The notes under the pieces are model-generated. The model had not been told where the DNA came from. It searched no databases and was given only the letters and a program-made list of their open reading frames with translations. The translations under genes were made by a program, and so were the position numbers. Below, piece by piece: positions 7,431 through 14,862 of a DNA stretch of 35,084 bases (positions are counted from its first letter, which is position 1; every line of letters starts with the position of its first letter). The stretch lies in NCBI GenBank assembly GCA_017539385.1, contig JAFYHC010000100.1:1-35084 (forward strand). Reading direction: 5' to 3'. This stretch comes from Solobacterium sp. (GTDB lineage Bacteria > Bacillota_I > Bacilli_A > Erysipelotrichales > Erysipelotrichaceae).

Positions 7431-8723
7431 TCAGAGAGTGGTTACAGCATCGCTGTATTCACTCTCTTTTTTTGGTGTGATGCAGATGCCTGCACAGGAA
7501 AGATCATGGATCGCAGTGACATCAAAGCGGATATCTGCGGCATGTACATCCAGGTTTTCCATTGTGAAATCAGAGAGGATGTACTGGGATTCATCTTTTT
7601 GTACGTTGAAGAAAATATCGCAGTCAAAGCTGCAATTGCGCATTGTTATATGATGGGCGCGGGAAACGGGGATGTCTTTTCTTCCGCCGTCATCATAGAA
7701 CTGCCGCCAGGGATTGATATTGAGGAAGTGTGCGGCTTTCCCGCGGATGTTTTCCATGCATACATATTCATAGCACTGGGGTGTATCGGGACGGAATTTC
7801 ATCCACAGCAGATTGTATCCGGTCGAAACGGTGATATTGCGGAAGAGGATATTGCGGTTATGGACAGACTCTGAGCCGAAGGTCAGACAGCCATGGCAGA
7901 AGCCATATTCACAGTCTTCAATGATGATGCGCTCATTGGCACCGTTGTCTGGGTCACTGTCTGCCCATGGTCCCTTGCCGCCTTTGAGAGCAACAGCATC
8001 ATCGTTGACTGCCATATAGCAGTTTTTTACCAGTACATCGGTACAGGCATCAATGTCGATGGCATCGGTGCTGGGTCCTTTGATTCCTTCATGGGGAGAC
8101 AGCATGCGGCAGTGCAGATAGCGGACATGATCGCATTTGTAGATGTGCGTTGTCCAGAAGGGGGAATTCTGAAAGGTGACACCGGAGATCGTGACGTTGG
8201 AACTATGGGCTATGTACAGAAGACGCGGACGCTGTTCATCTTTGTTGGTGCAGTCCGGATTCCATTGACGACGCAACCAGAAATTCTTCCAATAGCGCTC
8301 CCCGTTGCCGTCAATGATGCCTTCGCCGGTGATGGTGAAACCATCGGCGTGCAGGACATTGATCAATGCCGGAAAGTAGGTGCAGACCTGTCCTTCGATG
8401 CGTGTTGTGCAAAGCGGGAAGTCGGCAATATCATCGCTGCCTTTCAGACAGCCGTCTTTGGCGACATACAGGTGCACGGCGGCGGGAAAGTACAATTCAC
8501 CGGACAGGTATGTGCCCTCGTTTACAACGATTACACCGCCTTCTTCTGCGGCAAGATCAATGACATGCTGGATCTCTCTGGTCTGTATCGTTCCGTCGCT
8601 GCGTATGTCATAGTCTTTGAGAATATATTGTTTTCCCAGGGATTCCAGGGAGGGAACAGAGGTATCGAAGAACCAGGGATCGATCCGTGTTCCGTCCGGG
8701 AAATATTTACTGCATGTATTCAT
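7431..8723 (-). CDS. GH28 polygalacturonase-like pectinase
   Basis: A 430-residue right-handed beta-helix glycosidase acting on galacturonan or rhamnogalacturonan. The GH28 motifs appear in order: STDAIDID (218-225, usually NTD), NDDAVALK (240-247, with the catalytic Asp pair), CHG (276-278, usually GHG) and MKFRPD (308-313, in place of RxK). Asp220, Asp241, Asp242 and His277 match the catalytic set; the Asn to Ser and Gly to Cys changes are common in the exo-acting or rhamnogalacturonan branches, as far as I recall. No signal peptide is present, which suggests cytoplasmic action on short oligosaccharides. The start follows AGAGAGG with good spacing. It lies 68 bp after the SGNH gene but behind that gene's terminator, with a TATAAT of its own, so it may be transcribed separately. 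It fits functionally with the GH78 enzyme. Confidence 0.88.
   Translation of the reverse strand: MNTCSKYFPDGTRIDPWFFDTSVPSLESLGKQYILKDYDIRSDGTIQTREIQHVIDLAAEEGGVIVVNEGTYLSGELYFPAAVHLYVAKDGCLKGSDDIADFPLCTTRIEGQVCTYFPALINVLHADGFTITGEGIIDGNGERYWKNFWLRRQWNPDCTNKDEQRPRLLYIAHSSNVTISGVTFQNSPFWTTHIYKCDHVRYLHCRMLSPHEGIKGPSTDAIDIDACTDVLVKNCYMAVNDDAVALKGGKGPWADSDPDNGANERIIIEDCEYGFCHGCLTFGSESVHNRNILFRNITVSTGYNLLWMKFRPDTPQCYEYVCMENIRGKAAHFLNINPWRQFYDDGGRKDIPVSRAHHITMRNCSFDCDIFFNVQKDESQYILSDFTMENLDVHAADIRFDVTAIHDLSCAGICITPKKESEYSDAVTTL
7433..7473 (+). terminator. intrinsic terminator of the OYE gene, inside the end of the convergent GH28 gene
   Basis: AGAGAGTG (7433-7440) pairs with CACTCTCT (7460-7467), with an inner ACAGC/GCTGT stem and seven T. 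The hairpin lies within the last codons of the minus-strand GH28 gene, so one sequence serves as both protein code and terminator. Confidence 0.9.
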
Positions 8724-8741
8724 AAGGCCTCTCTTTCCGGT

Positions 8742-8747
8742 ATTATA
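8742..8747 (-). promoter_or_regulatory. candidate -10 box for the GH28 gene
   Basis: TATAAT on the minus strand, 18 bp before the GH28 start and after the SGNH terminator. I see no matching -35. Confidence 0.4.
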
Positions 8748-8780
8748 GGCGATTATGAAGGATCGTGGGTATCTGGGTAT

Positions 8781-8809
8781 AGAAAAAGAGATCAGCGGGT
8801 GATCTCTTT
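8781..8809 (-). terminator. intrinsic terminator of the SGNH gene
   Basis: On the minus strand, AAAGAGATCA, loop CCCGC, TGATCTCTTT, then a T-rich tail. The TGA stop codon of the SGNH gene is part of the stem. Confidence 0.85.
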
Positions 8810-9850
8810 GCGGATGTTCTGGGCAAGTGCTTCTGCGGCTTCTTCGGAAAGATGGAAGCCATCCACGGCAGTGTCTTCGGGCAGTGTGACAGTGTGCGTG
8901 TCCGGAATGAAGGTGCGGATCAGGGCAGCCATTTCCTTGTCACCGGTCACATATGCCTTTGCCGGCAGAATATCGCGTGCTTTCCAGTCTTCCAGAACCG
9001 CACGCATTTCGGAGAGCGTGGGTTTGGCGCAATAGCAGAGATCCTGAATGTCCTGCATGTACGGTGCTGTCTGCATCATGCGTTCATCACCTGCCAGAAC
9101 CACACCGGTCTTTTCGTCCGGAAGCAGTGCAAACAGGCGGTCTGTGATCGTCTGCCGGATCAATTGCACATAGGCGGTGCAGCCTTCATCGCTCATATGG
9201 ATGCCGTCTTGGCCAAAATATTCGGGATGATCAGCTGAAGCCGTTTCCCAGTCAATGATCGTTACATTATCGTAGTCATCTGCCAACGACCAGATCATAT
9301 CATGGTTGTCAAACTGCCAGTTGTTTGTTGTTGTGATCCAGAAGACCTGACGCTCACCGCATAATTCCACGGCCTGGTGCGCAGCTTCCACGGGGACCGG
9401 ATTGTTGGTGCCGATGGCAATGACGACCGGGTCGCCCAGTGTTCCGGCATAGGAGCGTTCCTGCAGGATGCTGAGAAGCGGATAGTGGGAACGGCTGACT
9501 TCGGCATCGAAGTATCCGTTGGGGAAAGCTGCCTGCAATGCAGGGACAGCGGACAGCATTACGGAATCACCAATGGCATTGACGGGCAATTGCGCCGTAT
9601 TGACCATGGACTCACGGTAGGATGGATCAGCTTTTCTGCTGTTTTCGTCTGTTTTTGCCTGGATATATGCAGCATTTATTGTTTCTGCAGCGGTCTGTGC
9701 TTCTTCCAGCCGTGCCGTTAATGCCTGCATGGCTTCCTCATATGCCTTGTGTTTTTTATATGCTTCGTTCTCCCGCCATACAATGGCAGATGATCCAACC
9801 AATAACAGGATCACAAGAACGATCAGGAATTTTGTTTCTTTCTGCTTCAT
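8792..9850 (-). CDS. membrane-anchored SGNH/GDSL hydrolase (OatA-like SGNH domain)
   Basis: A 352-residue protein with one N-terminal membrane helix (about 7-24), a charged coiled stretch (27-70) and an extracytoplasmic SGNH domain. Block I is AIGDSV (Ser96), the GTNN of block III is at 147-150, and block V is DGIHMS (Asp215, His218), so the catalytic Ser-Asp-His set is complete. It resembles the SGNH domain attached to acyltransferase-3 proteins such as peptidoglycan O-acetyltransferase OatA, but the acyltransferase membrane domain is absent. Residues 245-352 end in VDGFHLSEEAAEALAQNI, a second DxxH-like block, hinting at a degenerate duplicated half. Possible roles are O-acetyl transfer to, or removal from, cell-wall or exported glycans. 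The start is supported by GGAGG five bases upstream; it has its own TATAAT at 9868-9873. Confidence 0.82.
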   Translation of the reverse strand: MKQKETKFLIVLVILLLVGSSAIVWRENEAYKKHKAYEEAMQALTARLEEAQTAAETINAAYIQAKTDENSRKADPSYRESMVNTAQLPVNAIGDSVMLSAVPALQAAFPNGYFDAEVSRSHYPLLSILQERSYAGTLGDPVVIAIGTNNPVPVEAAHQAVELCGERQVFWITTTNNWQFDNHDMIWSLADDYDNVTIIDWETASADHPEYFGQDGIHMSDEGCTAYVQLIRQTITDRLFALLPDEKTGVVLAGDERMMQTAPYMQDIQDLCYCAKPTLSEMRAVLEDWKARDILPAKAYVTGDKEMAALIRTFIPDTHTVTLPEDTAVDGFHLSEEAAEALAQNIRKEITR

Positions 9851-9867
9851 GGATTCCTCCGCTATCC

Positions 9868-9873
9868 ATTATA
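9868..9873 (-). promoter_or_regulatory. candidate -10 box for the SGNH gene
   Basis: TATAAT on the minus strand between the mgtE terminator and the SGNH ribosome binding site. The leader would be only about 10 bases. Confidence 0.5.
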
Positions 9874-9878
9874 CCGTA

Positions 9879-9904
9879 AAAGAAAGGACCGGAATCACCG
9901 GCCC
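9879..9904 (-). terminator. intrinsic terminator of mgtE
   Basis: On the minus strand, GGGCCGG, loop TGATT, CCGGTCC, then TTTCTTTT. Confidence 0.85.
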
Positions 9905-9911
9905 GTAAGAT

Positions 9912-11297
9912 TCATCCAAGATGCAGAAGGATTGTAGCAAAGCGGAAGTAGATCATCAGCGAGATCGCATCAACGATCGTGGTGATGAATGGAGAAGCCA
10001 TGACCGCCGGGTCAAAGCCGATCCGCTTGGCAATAAGCGGCAGTGAGCAGCCAACCAGCTTTGCGGCAAAGACTGTCACGATCAGGGTAAGGCAGATAAC
10101 AAGTGCAACCTGTGTGGTAATCGGGTTGTGGAAGAGCATTTTATCTACCAGCATGAGCTTGGCAAAGTTCGCTGCAGCAAGGATCGTACCAACGCATACA
10201 GCAACACGGATCTCTTTCCAGATGACCTTGAAGATATCCTTGATGGAGATCTCGTCCAGCGAGATACCACGTATGATGGTGACACTGGCCTGGGAACCGG
10301 CATTACCGCCGGTATCCATCAGCATGGGAATGTATGCGGTCAGGATGGTAACAGCAGACAGTGCATCTTCGAAGGAAGAGATGATCTGTCCGGTGAATGT
10401 GGCTGATACCATCAGCAGCAATAACCACGGCACACGGGATTTGACGGTCTCGAGGATGCCGGTTTTGAGATAGGGCTTGTAGGATGGCGAGATAGCTGCC
10501 ATACGTTCGATATCTTCGGTCGTCTCTTCGGTCAGGACGTCGATCGCGTCGTCGATGGTCACGATACCGACCAGACGGTTTTCCTTGTCCACGACCGGCA
10601 TGGCGAGGAAGTCGTACTTTTCAAATTTACGGGCTGTTTCTTCCTGGTCATCCAATGTCTGGGCAGAGACGACATTGCGGTCCATGATCTCACCCATGGT
10701 CGCATCTTCATCTGCCAGCAGCAGTGTACGGATGGAAGCGTAGCCTAACAGGTGGCGGTCTTTGTCAATGACATACATGACCGAGATGGTCTCCATGTCC
10801 TGACCGACACGGCGGATGCGCTTTAAAGCATCTTCCACTGTCATGTTCCGCTTCATGTCGATGTACTCTGTCGTCATGATCGATCCGGTGGAATCTTCCG
10901 GATACTGCAGGATCTCATTGATGCTCTTGCGTACTTCCGGATCGGATGCAGTCAGGATGCGCTTGACAACATTGGCAGGCATTTCTTCCACGATATCGAC
11001 GGCGTCATCCAGATATAATTCATCCAGGACTTCTTTCAGCTCGGTGCGGGAGAATCCGGTGATCAGGTTTTCTTGGGAGTCCGGATCCAGTTCGACGAAA
11101 ACCTCCGCCGCAAGTTCTTTCGGCAGCAGCCGGAACATGACCGGCATTGTATCTTCCGGCATTGCTTCCATGATGTAGGCAATATCCATTGGCTGAAGAT
11201 CGGTAATGCTGTCACGTACTTTTACATATTGTTTCTTTTCAAGATTCTCAACACATTGATCGATGAGCTGTTCTATTGTCATCTGTTCGTAATCCAT
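9912..11297 (-). CDS. mgtE: MgtE-type magnesium transporter
   Basis: A 461-residue Mg2+ channel of the cytoplasmic membrane. The order is an MgtE N-terminal superhelical domain (about 1-135), a pair of CBS domains (about 136-260), a plug helix, and five membrane helices. Signature segments are PMLMDTGGNAGSQ (324-336) and FDPAVMASPFITTIVD (428-443), whose Asp432-equivalent region coordinates Mg2+ in characterised members. The frame stays open upstream through the leader, but AGGAGG at 11306-11311 places the start at 11297, which also gives the usual family length. A second ATG at 11302 is out of frame. Expression is set by the M-box leader and terminator upstream, so the gene should be switched on only in low Mg2+. 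Confidence 0.96.
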   Translation of the reverse strand: MDYEQMTIEQLIDQCVENLEKKQYVKVRDSITDLQPMDIAYIMEAMPEDTMPVMFRLLPKELAAEVFVELDPDSQENLITGFSRTELKEVLDELYLDDAVDIVEEMPANVVKRILTASDPEVRKSINEILQYPEDSTGSIMTTEYIDMKRNMTVEDALKRIRRVGQDMETISVMYVIDKDRHLLGYASIRTLLLADEDATMGEIMDRNVVSAQTLDDQEETARKFEKYDFLAMPVVDKENRLVGIVTIDDAIDVLTEETTEDIERMAAISPSYKPYLKTGILETVKSRVPWLLLLMVSATFTGQIISSFEDALSAVTILTAYIPMLMDTGGNAGSQASVTIIRGISLDEISIKDIFKVIWKEIRVAVCVGTILAAANFAKLMLVDKMLFHNPITTQVALVICLTLIVTVFAAKLVGCSLPLIAKRIGFDPAVMASPFITTIVDAISLMIYFRFATILLHLG

Positions 11298-11320
11298 CGC
11301 ATATACCTCCTTTTCCCGGT

Positions 11321-11355
11321 AAAAACAAAAATGCCGAAATTGAGAATTCCGGCAT
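11321..11355 (-). terminator. regulated terminator of the M-box leader
   Basis: On the minus strand, ATGCCG plus AATT pair with AATT plus CGGCAT around a 3-base loop (10 pairs, one mismatch), then TTTTTGTTTTT. It lies between the aptamer and the mgtE ribosome binding site, as an expression platform should. Confidence 0.92.
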
Positions 11356-11361
11356 GGTATG

Positions 11362-11525
11362 GCAAAACGTATGTCCGTCACAAGCTTTAGCTTCACAGGG
11401 CGTGAAAATGCATTGGATGATACCTTGCATTCGATATCATCTGTTGAACCAGCGAATGATGTCTCCATCACTTTGCGGCAGCATCCCATATCCCTGTGGT
11501 AGCCTTACCTACCGTACAATTCTGC
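11362..11525 (-). promoter_or_regulatory. M-box (ykoK) Mg2+ riboswitch
   Basis: On the minus strand the conserved aptamer cores occur in order: GGTAGGTAAGGCTACC (11498-11513), GATGCTGCCGCAAAG, CGCTGGTTCAACAGAT, and GTGAAGCTAAAGCTT (about 11381-11395). The ends 11515-11525 and 11362-11371 pair as P1 (about ten pairs, one bulge). M-boxes sense Mg2+ and turn off transporter genes by favouring the terminator, here at 11321-11355. The whole 329-base gap between mgtE and the RpiR gene is thus explained, apart from about 65 bases at 11562-11626, where I see nothing. Confidence 0.95.
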
Positions 11526-11532
11526 TAAACTT

Positions 11533-11561
11533 AGTTTATTTTCTTTCGGGACACTGGTCAA
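11533..11561 (-). promoter_or_regulatory. promoter of the mgtE leader
   Basis: Minus strand TTGACC (11556-11561), 17-bp spacer, TAAACT (11533-11538). Transcription would begin a few bases before the P1 stem of the riboswitch. Confidence 0.75.
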
Positions 11562-11626
11562 TGCTTTCCGGGATATTCGATGCATTTTTAAAGGAAATTA
11601 TCACCGATTATCTGATTATGATTGAG

Positions 11627-12376
11627 TCAGTCTTTCCGGGTATTTTTCAGATAGACCGTAAACATGTCAATAAACATCATAAATGCAAACGTGTCGGAGA
11701 AAACAATATGGTTTCCATCGGCCAGCGAAACCGTGGGAAGAACGATCGTCTGGTCAAAATTATGCCGCAGAGGATGCTTGGAATTGACCGTGATCAGAAT
11801 CAGGTATGGCTTATTTTCTCCGGCTGTGCGCAGGTCCCGCATCAGGTCCTGATAGGAATTGCCGGTGATTGCAGAAAAGACGATATAGACATCACGATGA
11901 TTATGGTTTGCCGGAGGGACATCTGTCTGTACCAGATTGCAGAGGACATCGGATTCAAAGCGCAGACTGATGTTTAACAGCTCTGCCGGAAGACGCGACA
12001 TGTTGGATCCAAAGATGCATACCTGACGGCTGTTCCGGATATGTTCTGCAACGGCCTCAAGATCTTCATTGGTCACTGTCTGTTCGACTTCTTTCAGCAG
12101 TTTTCCATAGACTTCCGCATTAGAGGTCATCTGGGGATGTCCCGTACGTTCTTTGAGTTCCTGCGAGAACTGGTACTGAAATTCCAGATAGCCGCTGAAG
12201 CCAAGCTTCTGGGCAAATCGGGAAAGAGCAGGCTTGGAAATATCACCGTTTGCGGAGATCTCGGAAATACTGAGGTAGGCAAACTGTTCCGGAAATTTCT
12301 TGATGAGCTCATAAATGCGGCGGTCTGTTTTGGAAAAAGAGGAGACTTTATAATCCATTAATTCAAAGATATTCAT
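11627..12376 (-). CDS. RpiR/MurR-family transcription regulator
   Basis: A 249-residue repressor or activator with an N-terminal helix-turn-helix (about 1-75, with SISEISANGDISKPALSRFAQ... in the recognition region) and a C-terminal SIS domain (about 105-230) that binds phosphosugars. The frame is open further upstream, but the family N-terminus MNIFELMDYKVSSFSKTDRRI begins at 12376, behind an AGGAAAGGAT-type site. It is divergent from the PTS IIC / ChbG-like unit, so it very likely controls that unit in response to a phosphorylated amino sugar or disaccharide. A TGAAA-N4-TTTCA palindrome lies between the two promoters, close enough to its own -10 at 12401-12406 to allow autoregulation. Confidence 0.9.
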   Translation of the reverse strand: MNIFELMDYKVSSFSKTDRRIYELIKKFPEQFAYLSISEISANGDISKPALSRFAQKLGFSGYLEFQYQFSQELKERTGHPQMTSNAEVYGKLLKEVEQTVTNEDLEAVAEHIRNSRQVCIFGSNMSRLPAELLNISLRFESDVLCNLVQTDVPPANHNHRDVYIVFSAITGNSYQDLMRDLRTAGENKPYLILITVNSKHPLRHNFDQTIVLPTVSLADGNHIVFSDTFAFMMFIDMFTVYLKNTRKD

Positions 12377-12400
12377 ACGGGTGGATCCTTTCCTATGAGT

Positions 12401-12406
12401 ATTATA
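12401..12406 (-). promoter_or_regulatory. -10 box of the rpiR-type gene
   Basis: TATAAT on the minus strand, 24 bp before the start; the -35 region is weak and is covered by the palindrome at 12419-12432. Confidence 0.55.
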
Positions 12407-12418
12407 CACAAGGGAATA

Positions 12419-12432
12419 TGAAATGTGTTTCA
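12419..12432. promoter_or_regulatory. candidate RpiR operator
   Basis: A perfect inverted repeat TGAAA-TGTG-TTTCA between divergent promoters. It lies at the -35 zone of the regulator gene and about 20 bp upstream of the -35 of the PTS gene. Binding by the neighbouring RpiR protein is inferred. Confidence 0.55.
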
Positions 12433-12449
12433 AAAATAATAAATTAATA

Positions 12450-12478
12450 TTGACACACATTACACATCGGGCTATAGT
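12450..12478 (+). promoter_or_regulatory. promoter of the PTS IIC / deacetylase unit
   Basis: TTGACA (12450-12455), 17-bp spacer, TATAGT (12473-12478), giving a start near 12485. Confidence 0.85.
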
Positions 12479-12490
12479 ATGAGCGTGAGG

Positions 12491-12504
12491 TGAAAGCGCT
12501 CTCA
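12491..12504 (+). promoter_or_regulatory. cre site (CcpA)
   Basis: TGAAAGCGCTCTCA fits the cre consensus TGWAANCGNTNWCA at every position. It begins about 6 bp after the predicted transcription start, a position where CcpA-HPr(Ser-P) blocks transcription. Confidence 0.8.
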
Positions 12505-12550
12505 TAGCAGCTGCCCGATCAGCAGCGAGAAAGGGAAAAAGGAGTCTAAC

Positions 12551-13819
12551 ATGAATAAGTTTCTGGAAAAACTGGTTGGAATATCATCCAAATTGGCACA
12601 GAACAACGTATTAAATATCATTCAGTCCGCATTCATGCTGATGATGCCGGTATCCATGATTGGTGGTTTTGCAGCATTGTTCAACGGTATCAGCGTGGAA
12701 GCGTATCAGGCATTCATTACTTCTGCAGGAATCAAGTCGATCCTGAGCGTGATCTATCAGTGGACGATCGGCATGATCGCCATCTATCTGTCCTTCCTGA
12801 TTGCTTACCGCCATGCCCAGACATATAGGTATGCAAAATCGGACATTGCAGTCGGCATCACTTCACTGGTATCCTTCCTGATCGTTACACCGTATGTGAT
12901 CCCGGAAGAACCATATGCACCGACAATGCTGCCGAGCTCCTGGCTTGGTGCAAGCGGTATGTTCAGTGCAATCATCATTGCATTCGTTGTCGGCAATATC
13001 TTCAAAGTATGCAAGAAGTACAATATCGCGATCCGTCTTCCGGAACAGGTTCCGCCGATGATCTCTGCACAGTTCACAGCAATCATCCCGGCAGCCCTCT
13101 CCATGATCCTGTTTGGCATTGTCAGCCTGCTGTTCGCAAAGACATCGTTTGGCTGCTTCCACCAGCTGATCTACTCCGTCATTTCCAAGCCGCTGGGTGC
13201 AGTCGGCTCCAATATCTTCGGTCTGTGGATCCTGCAGGTCGTTCTGTATGGTCTGTGGTTCTGCGGTATCCATGGCGGTATGACAGTCGGACCGATCATC
13301 ATGATGCTCTTCATGCAGCTGCAGATGGACAACATGACAGCGTATCAGACAGGTGCACCGTTGCCGCATATGCTGGCTGGTGACACACTGACATTCGGTA
13401 CTGGTTCTATTCCGCTGGTCATTGCCGCACTGCTTGTGTGCAAGTCTGAATCCTGTAAATCGATTTCCCGCTTCGGCTTCATTCCGGCATTCTTCGGTGT
13501 CGATGAGCCGGTCTACTTCGGTATGCCGATGATCATGAACCCGATCTTCTTCATTCCGTGGGTCATTGGTGCTCCGACACTGTCAGTCTTTGGAACACAT
13601 CTTCTCAAGATGATCGGCCTGCTTGGTTACTCCAACTGCACAGGCGGACAGAACGCTGCAAACCTGCCGTTCTTCGTTGGCAATATGATGAACTATGGTA
13701 TTGCAGGACTGATCTGGGGCTGCGTATTCTTCGCCCTGATCGTACTCATGTATATCCCGTTCGTAAAAGCATATGATAAGCAGATGCTTGAACAGGAACA
13801 GCAGAACACAGCAGAATAA
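12551..13819 (+). CDS. PTS IIC permease, lactose/cellobiose/chitobiose family
   Basis: A 422-residue membrane permease that imports and, with IIA and IIB, phosphorylates a disaccharide. About ten membrane helices are visible. The family hallmarks are WFCGIHGGMT (237-245; His241 in the sugar-site loop) and VDEPVYFGMPMIMNP (317-331), the counterpart of the NEPxxFGxPxxxNP motif. AAAAAGGAG just upstream supports the start. It is followed by a ChbG-like deacetylase, the pairing seen in the chitobiose (chb) operon, which points to N-acetylated chito-disaccharides or related beta-glucosides. No IIA, IIB or phospho-glycosidase gene is beside it. Regulation is by the divergent RpiR protein and the cre site. 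Confidence 0.93.
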   Translation: MNKFLEKLVGISSKLAQNNVLNIIQSAFMLMMPVSMIGGFAALFNGISVEAYQAFITSAGIKSILSVIYQWTIGMIAIYLSFLIAYRHAQTYRYAKSDIAVGITSLVSFLIVTPYVIPEEPYAPTMLPSSWLGASGMFSAIIIAFVVGNIFKVCKKYNIAIRLPEQVPPMISAQFTAIIPAALSMILFGIVSLLFAKTSFGCFHQLIYSVISKPLGAVGSNIFGLWILQVVLYGLWFCGIHGGMTVGPIIMMLFMQLQMDNMTAYQTGAPLPHMLAGDTLTFGTGSIPLVIAALLVCKSESCKSISRFGFIPAFFGVDEPVYFGMPMIMNPIFFIPWVIGAPTLSVFGTHLLKMIGLLGYSNCTGGQNAANLPFFVGNMMNYGIAGLIWGCVFFALIVLMYIPFVKAYDKQMLEQEQQNTAE

Positions 13820-13896
13820 GTAAAGAAAAGGAACAGGAGGAGGCGGTGGTCTCTTCCTGTTTGCATATATATAATAAAGAACAGGAGAACAGAAAA

Positions 13897-14688
13897 ATGA
13901 AATTATTGGTTCAGAGTGATGACTACGGAATTACAAGAGCAGTCTCCCTTGGCTGTATTCATGGAATTAAAAACGGTGTCGTACGCAATACAGGAATGTT
14001 TGCCAACATGCCCTGGATCGAAGAATGCGTGGAGTGGATCCGTCCGTATCTCGATCAGATCGCATTTGGTATTGATCTGAATGCATCGACCGGACCATCC
14101 ATTCTCGGACATGAGAAACTGCCGACACTGACGCATGAGGACGGTACATTCCTGGGATCGAGAGAGAACCGGGCACTGGATACAGATGAGAATGATCACG
14201 ACCATCTGGCAGACCACAGAGATGAACTGTATGCTGAATTCAAGGCACAGATCGAACGGTATATTGAACTGGTCGGTCATAAGCCGGACTATATCCATAA
14301 CCATGCCTATGGCACAAAGACGACAGATGAAGTAACACGTACACTGGCAAAGGAATATGGTGTATTGTGCTCAGTAGCGTTCATGGATCGTCCGGAAGTC
14401 AAAGAGGCCGGTATGGGCTGGTATGTATGGGGAGGACCGGAAGCACAGCTGAATGAAGATCCGATTACCTATATTACAGAGGATAAGGGCGGTATTCTGG
14501 GACAGGAATATGCATATATTGTTTCGCATTGCGGATATGCAGATGCGGATCTGTTCAAACTGACAAGCTTTACACTTTGCCGTCCGAAAGACCTTGAGTG
14601 TATGACAAGTGATGCAGTAAAGAACTGGGTCAGAGAAAATGGCATTGAACTGGCTTCGTTCAAAGACCTGCCGAAGGAGTGGCTGTAA
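13897..14688 (+). CDS. YdjC/ChbG-family carbohydrate deacetylase-like protein
   Basis: A 263-residue protein of the YdjC fold, in which a metal-bound water removes an N-acetyl group from phosphorylated chito-disaccharides. The family start MKLLVQSDDYGITRAV shows the metal and base Asp residues (8, 9), and HNHAYGTK (134-141) gives the C-terminal metal His. The middle metal ligand, normally the His of a GxHLxL motif, appears as Asp in FGIDLNASTG (Asp60), so metal binding may differ. The frame is open from 13846, but CAGGAG at 13882-13887 indicates the start at 13897. It lies 77 bp after the PTS IIC gene with no terminator between, in one unit. Activity on diacetylchitobiose is by analogy only. 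Confidence 0.82.
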   Translation: MKLLVQSDDYGITRAVSLGCIHGIKNGVVRNTGMFANMPWIEECVEWIRPYLDQIAFGIDLNASTGPSILGHEKLPTLTHEDGTFLGSRENRALDTDENDHDHLADHRDELYAEFKAQIERYIELVGHKPDYIHNHAYGTKTTDEVTRTLAKEYGVLCSVAFMDRPEVKEAGMGWYVWGGPEAQLNEDPITYITEDKGGILGQEYAYIVSHCGYADADLFKLTSFTLCRPKDLECMTSDAVKNWVRENGIELASFKDLPKEWL

Positions 14689-14731
14689 GAACAGCTGGGT
14701 ACCTGCAGGGAAACAGAAAAATGTGCAGTCA

Positions 14732-14761
14732 AACTCAGACAATCAGAATGTCTGGGTTTTT
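14732..14761 (+). terminator. intrinsic terminator of the PTS/deacetylase unit
   Basis: AACTCAGACA (14732-14741) pairs with TGTCTGGGTT (14749-14758), ten pairs with one wobble, then T residues. Confidence 0.9.
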
Positions 14762-14784
14762 CTGTTATCCGGTAAGAGGTTCTG

Positions 14785-14790
14785 TATAAT
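14785..14790 (+). promoter_or_regulatory. -10 box for the CoA-transferase gene
   Basis: TATAAT about 70 bp before the start; no clear -35 at 17 bp. Confidence 0.5.
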
Positions 14791-14862
14791 AAAGACATAC
14801 AGAACAATCAAAATGCAATAGGATGAACAGGCTGGCGGTGTCATAGCATCGCAGGAGGCAGT

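Noticed and set aside
7893-9035. A 380-codon open frame on the plus strand
   Set aside because: It is antisense to the GH28 and SGNH genes, crosses both of them, has no ribosome binding site and shows no family features.
11298-11489. An N-terminal extension of mgtE through the leader
   Set aside because: The stretch is the M-box aptamer and terminator; AGGAGG lies directly before the ATG at 11297 and the family length fits without it.
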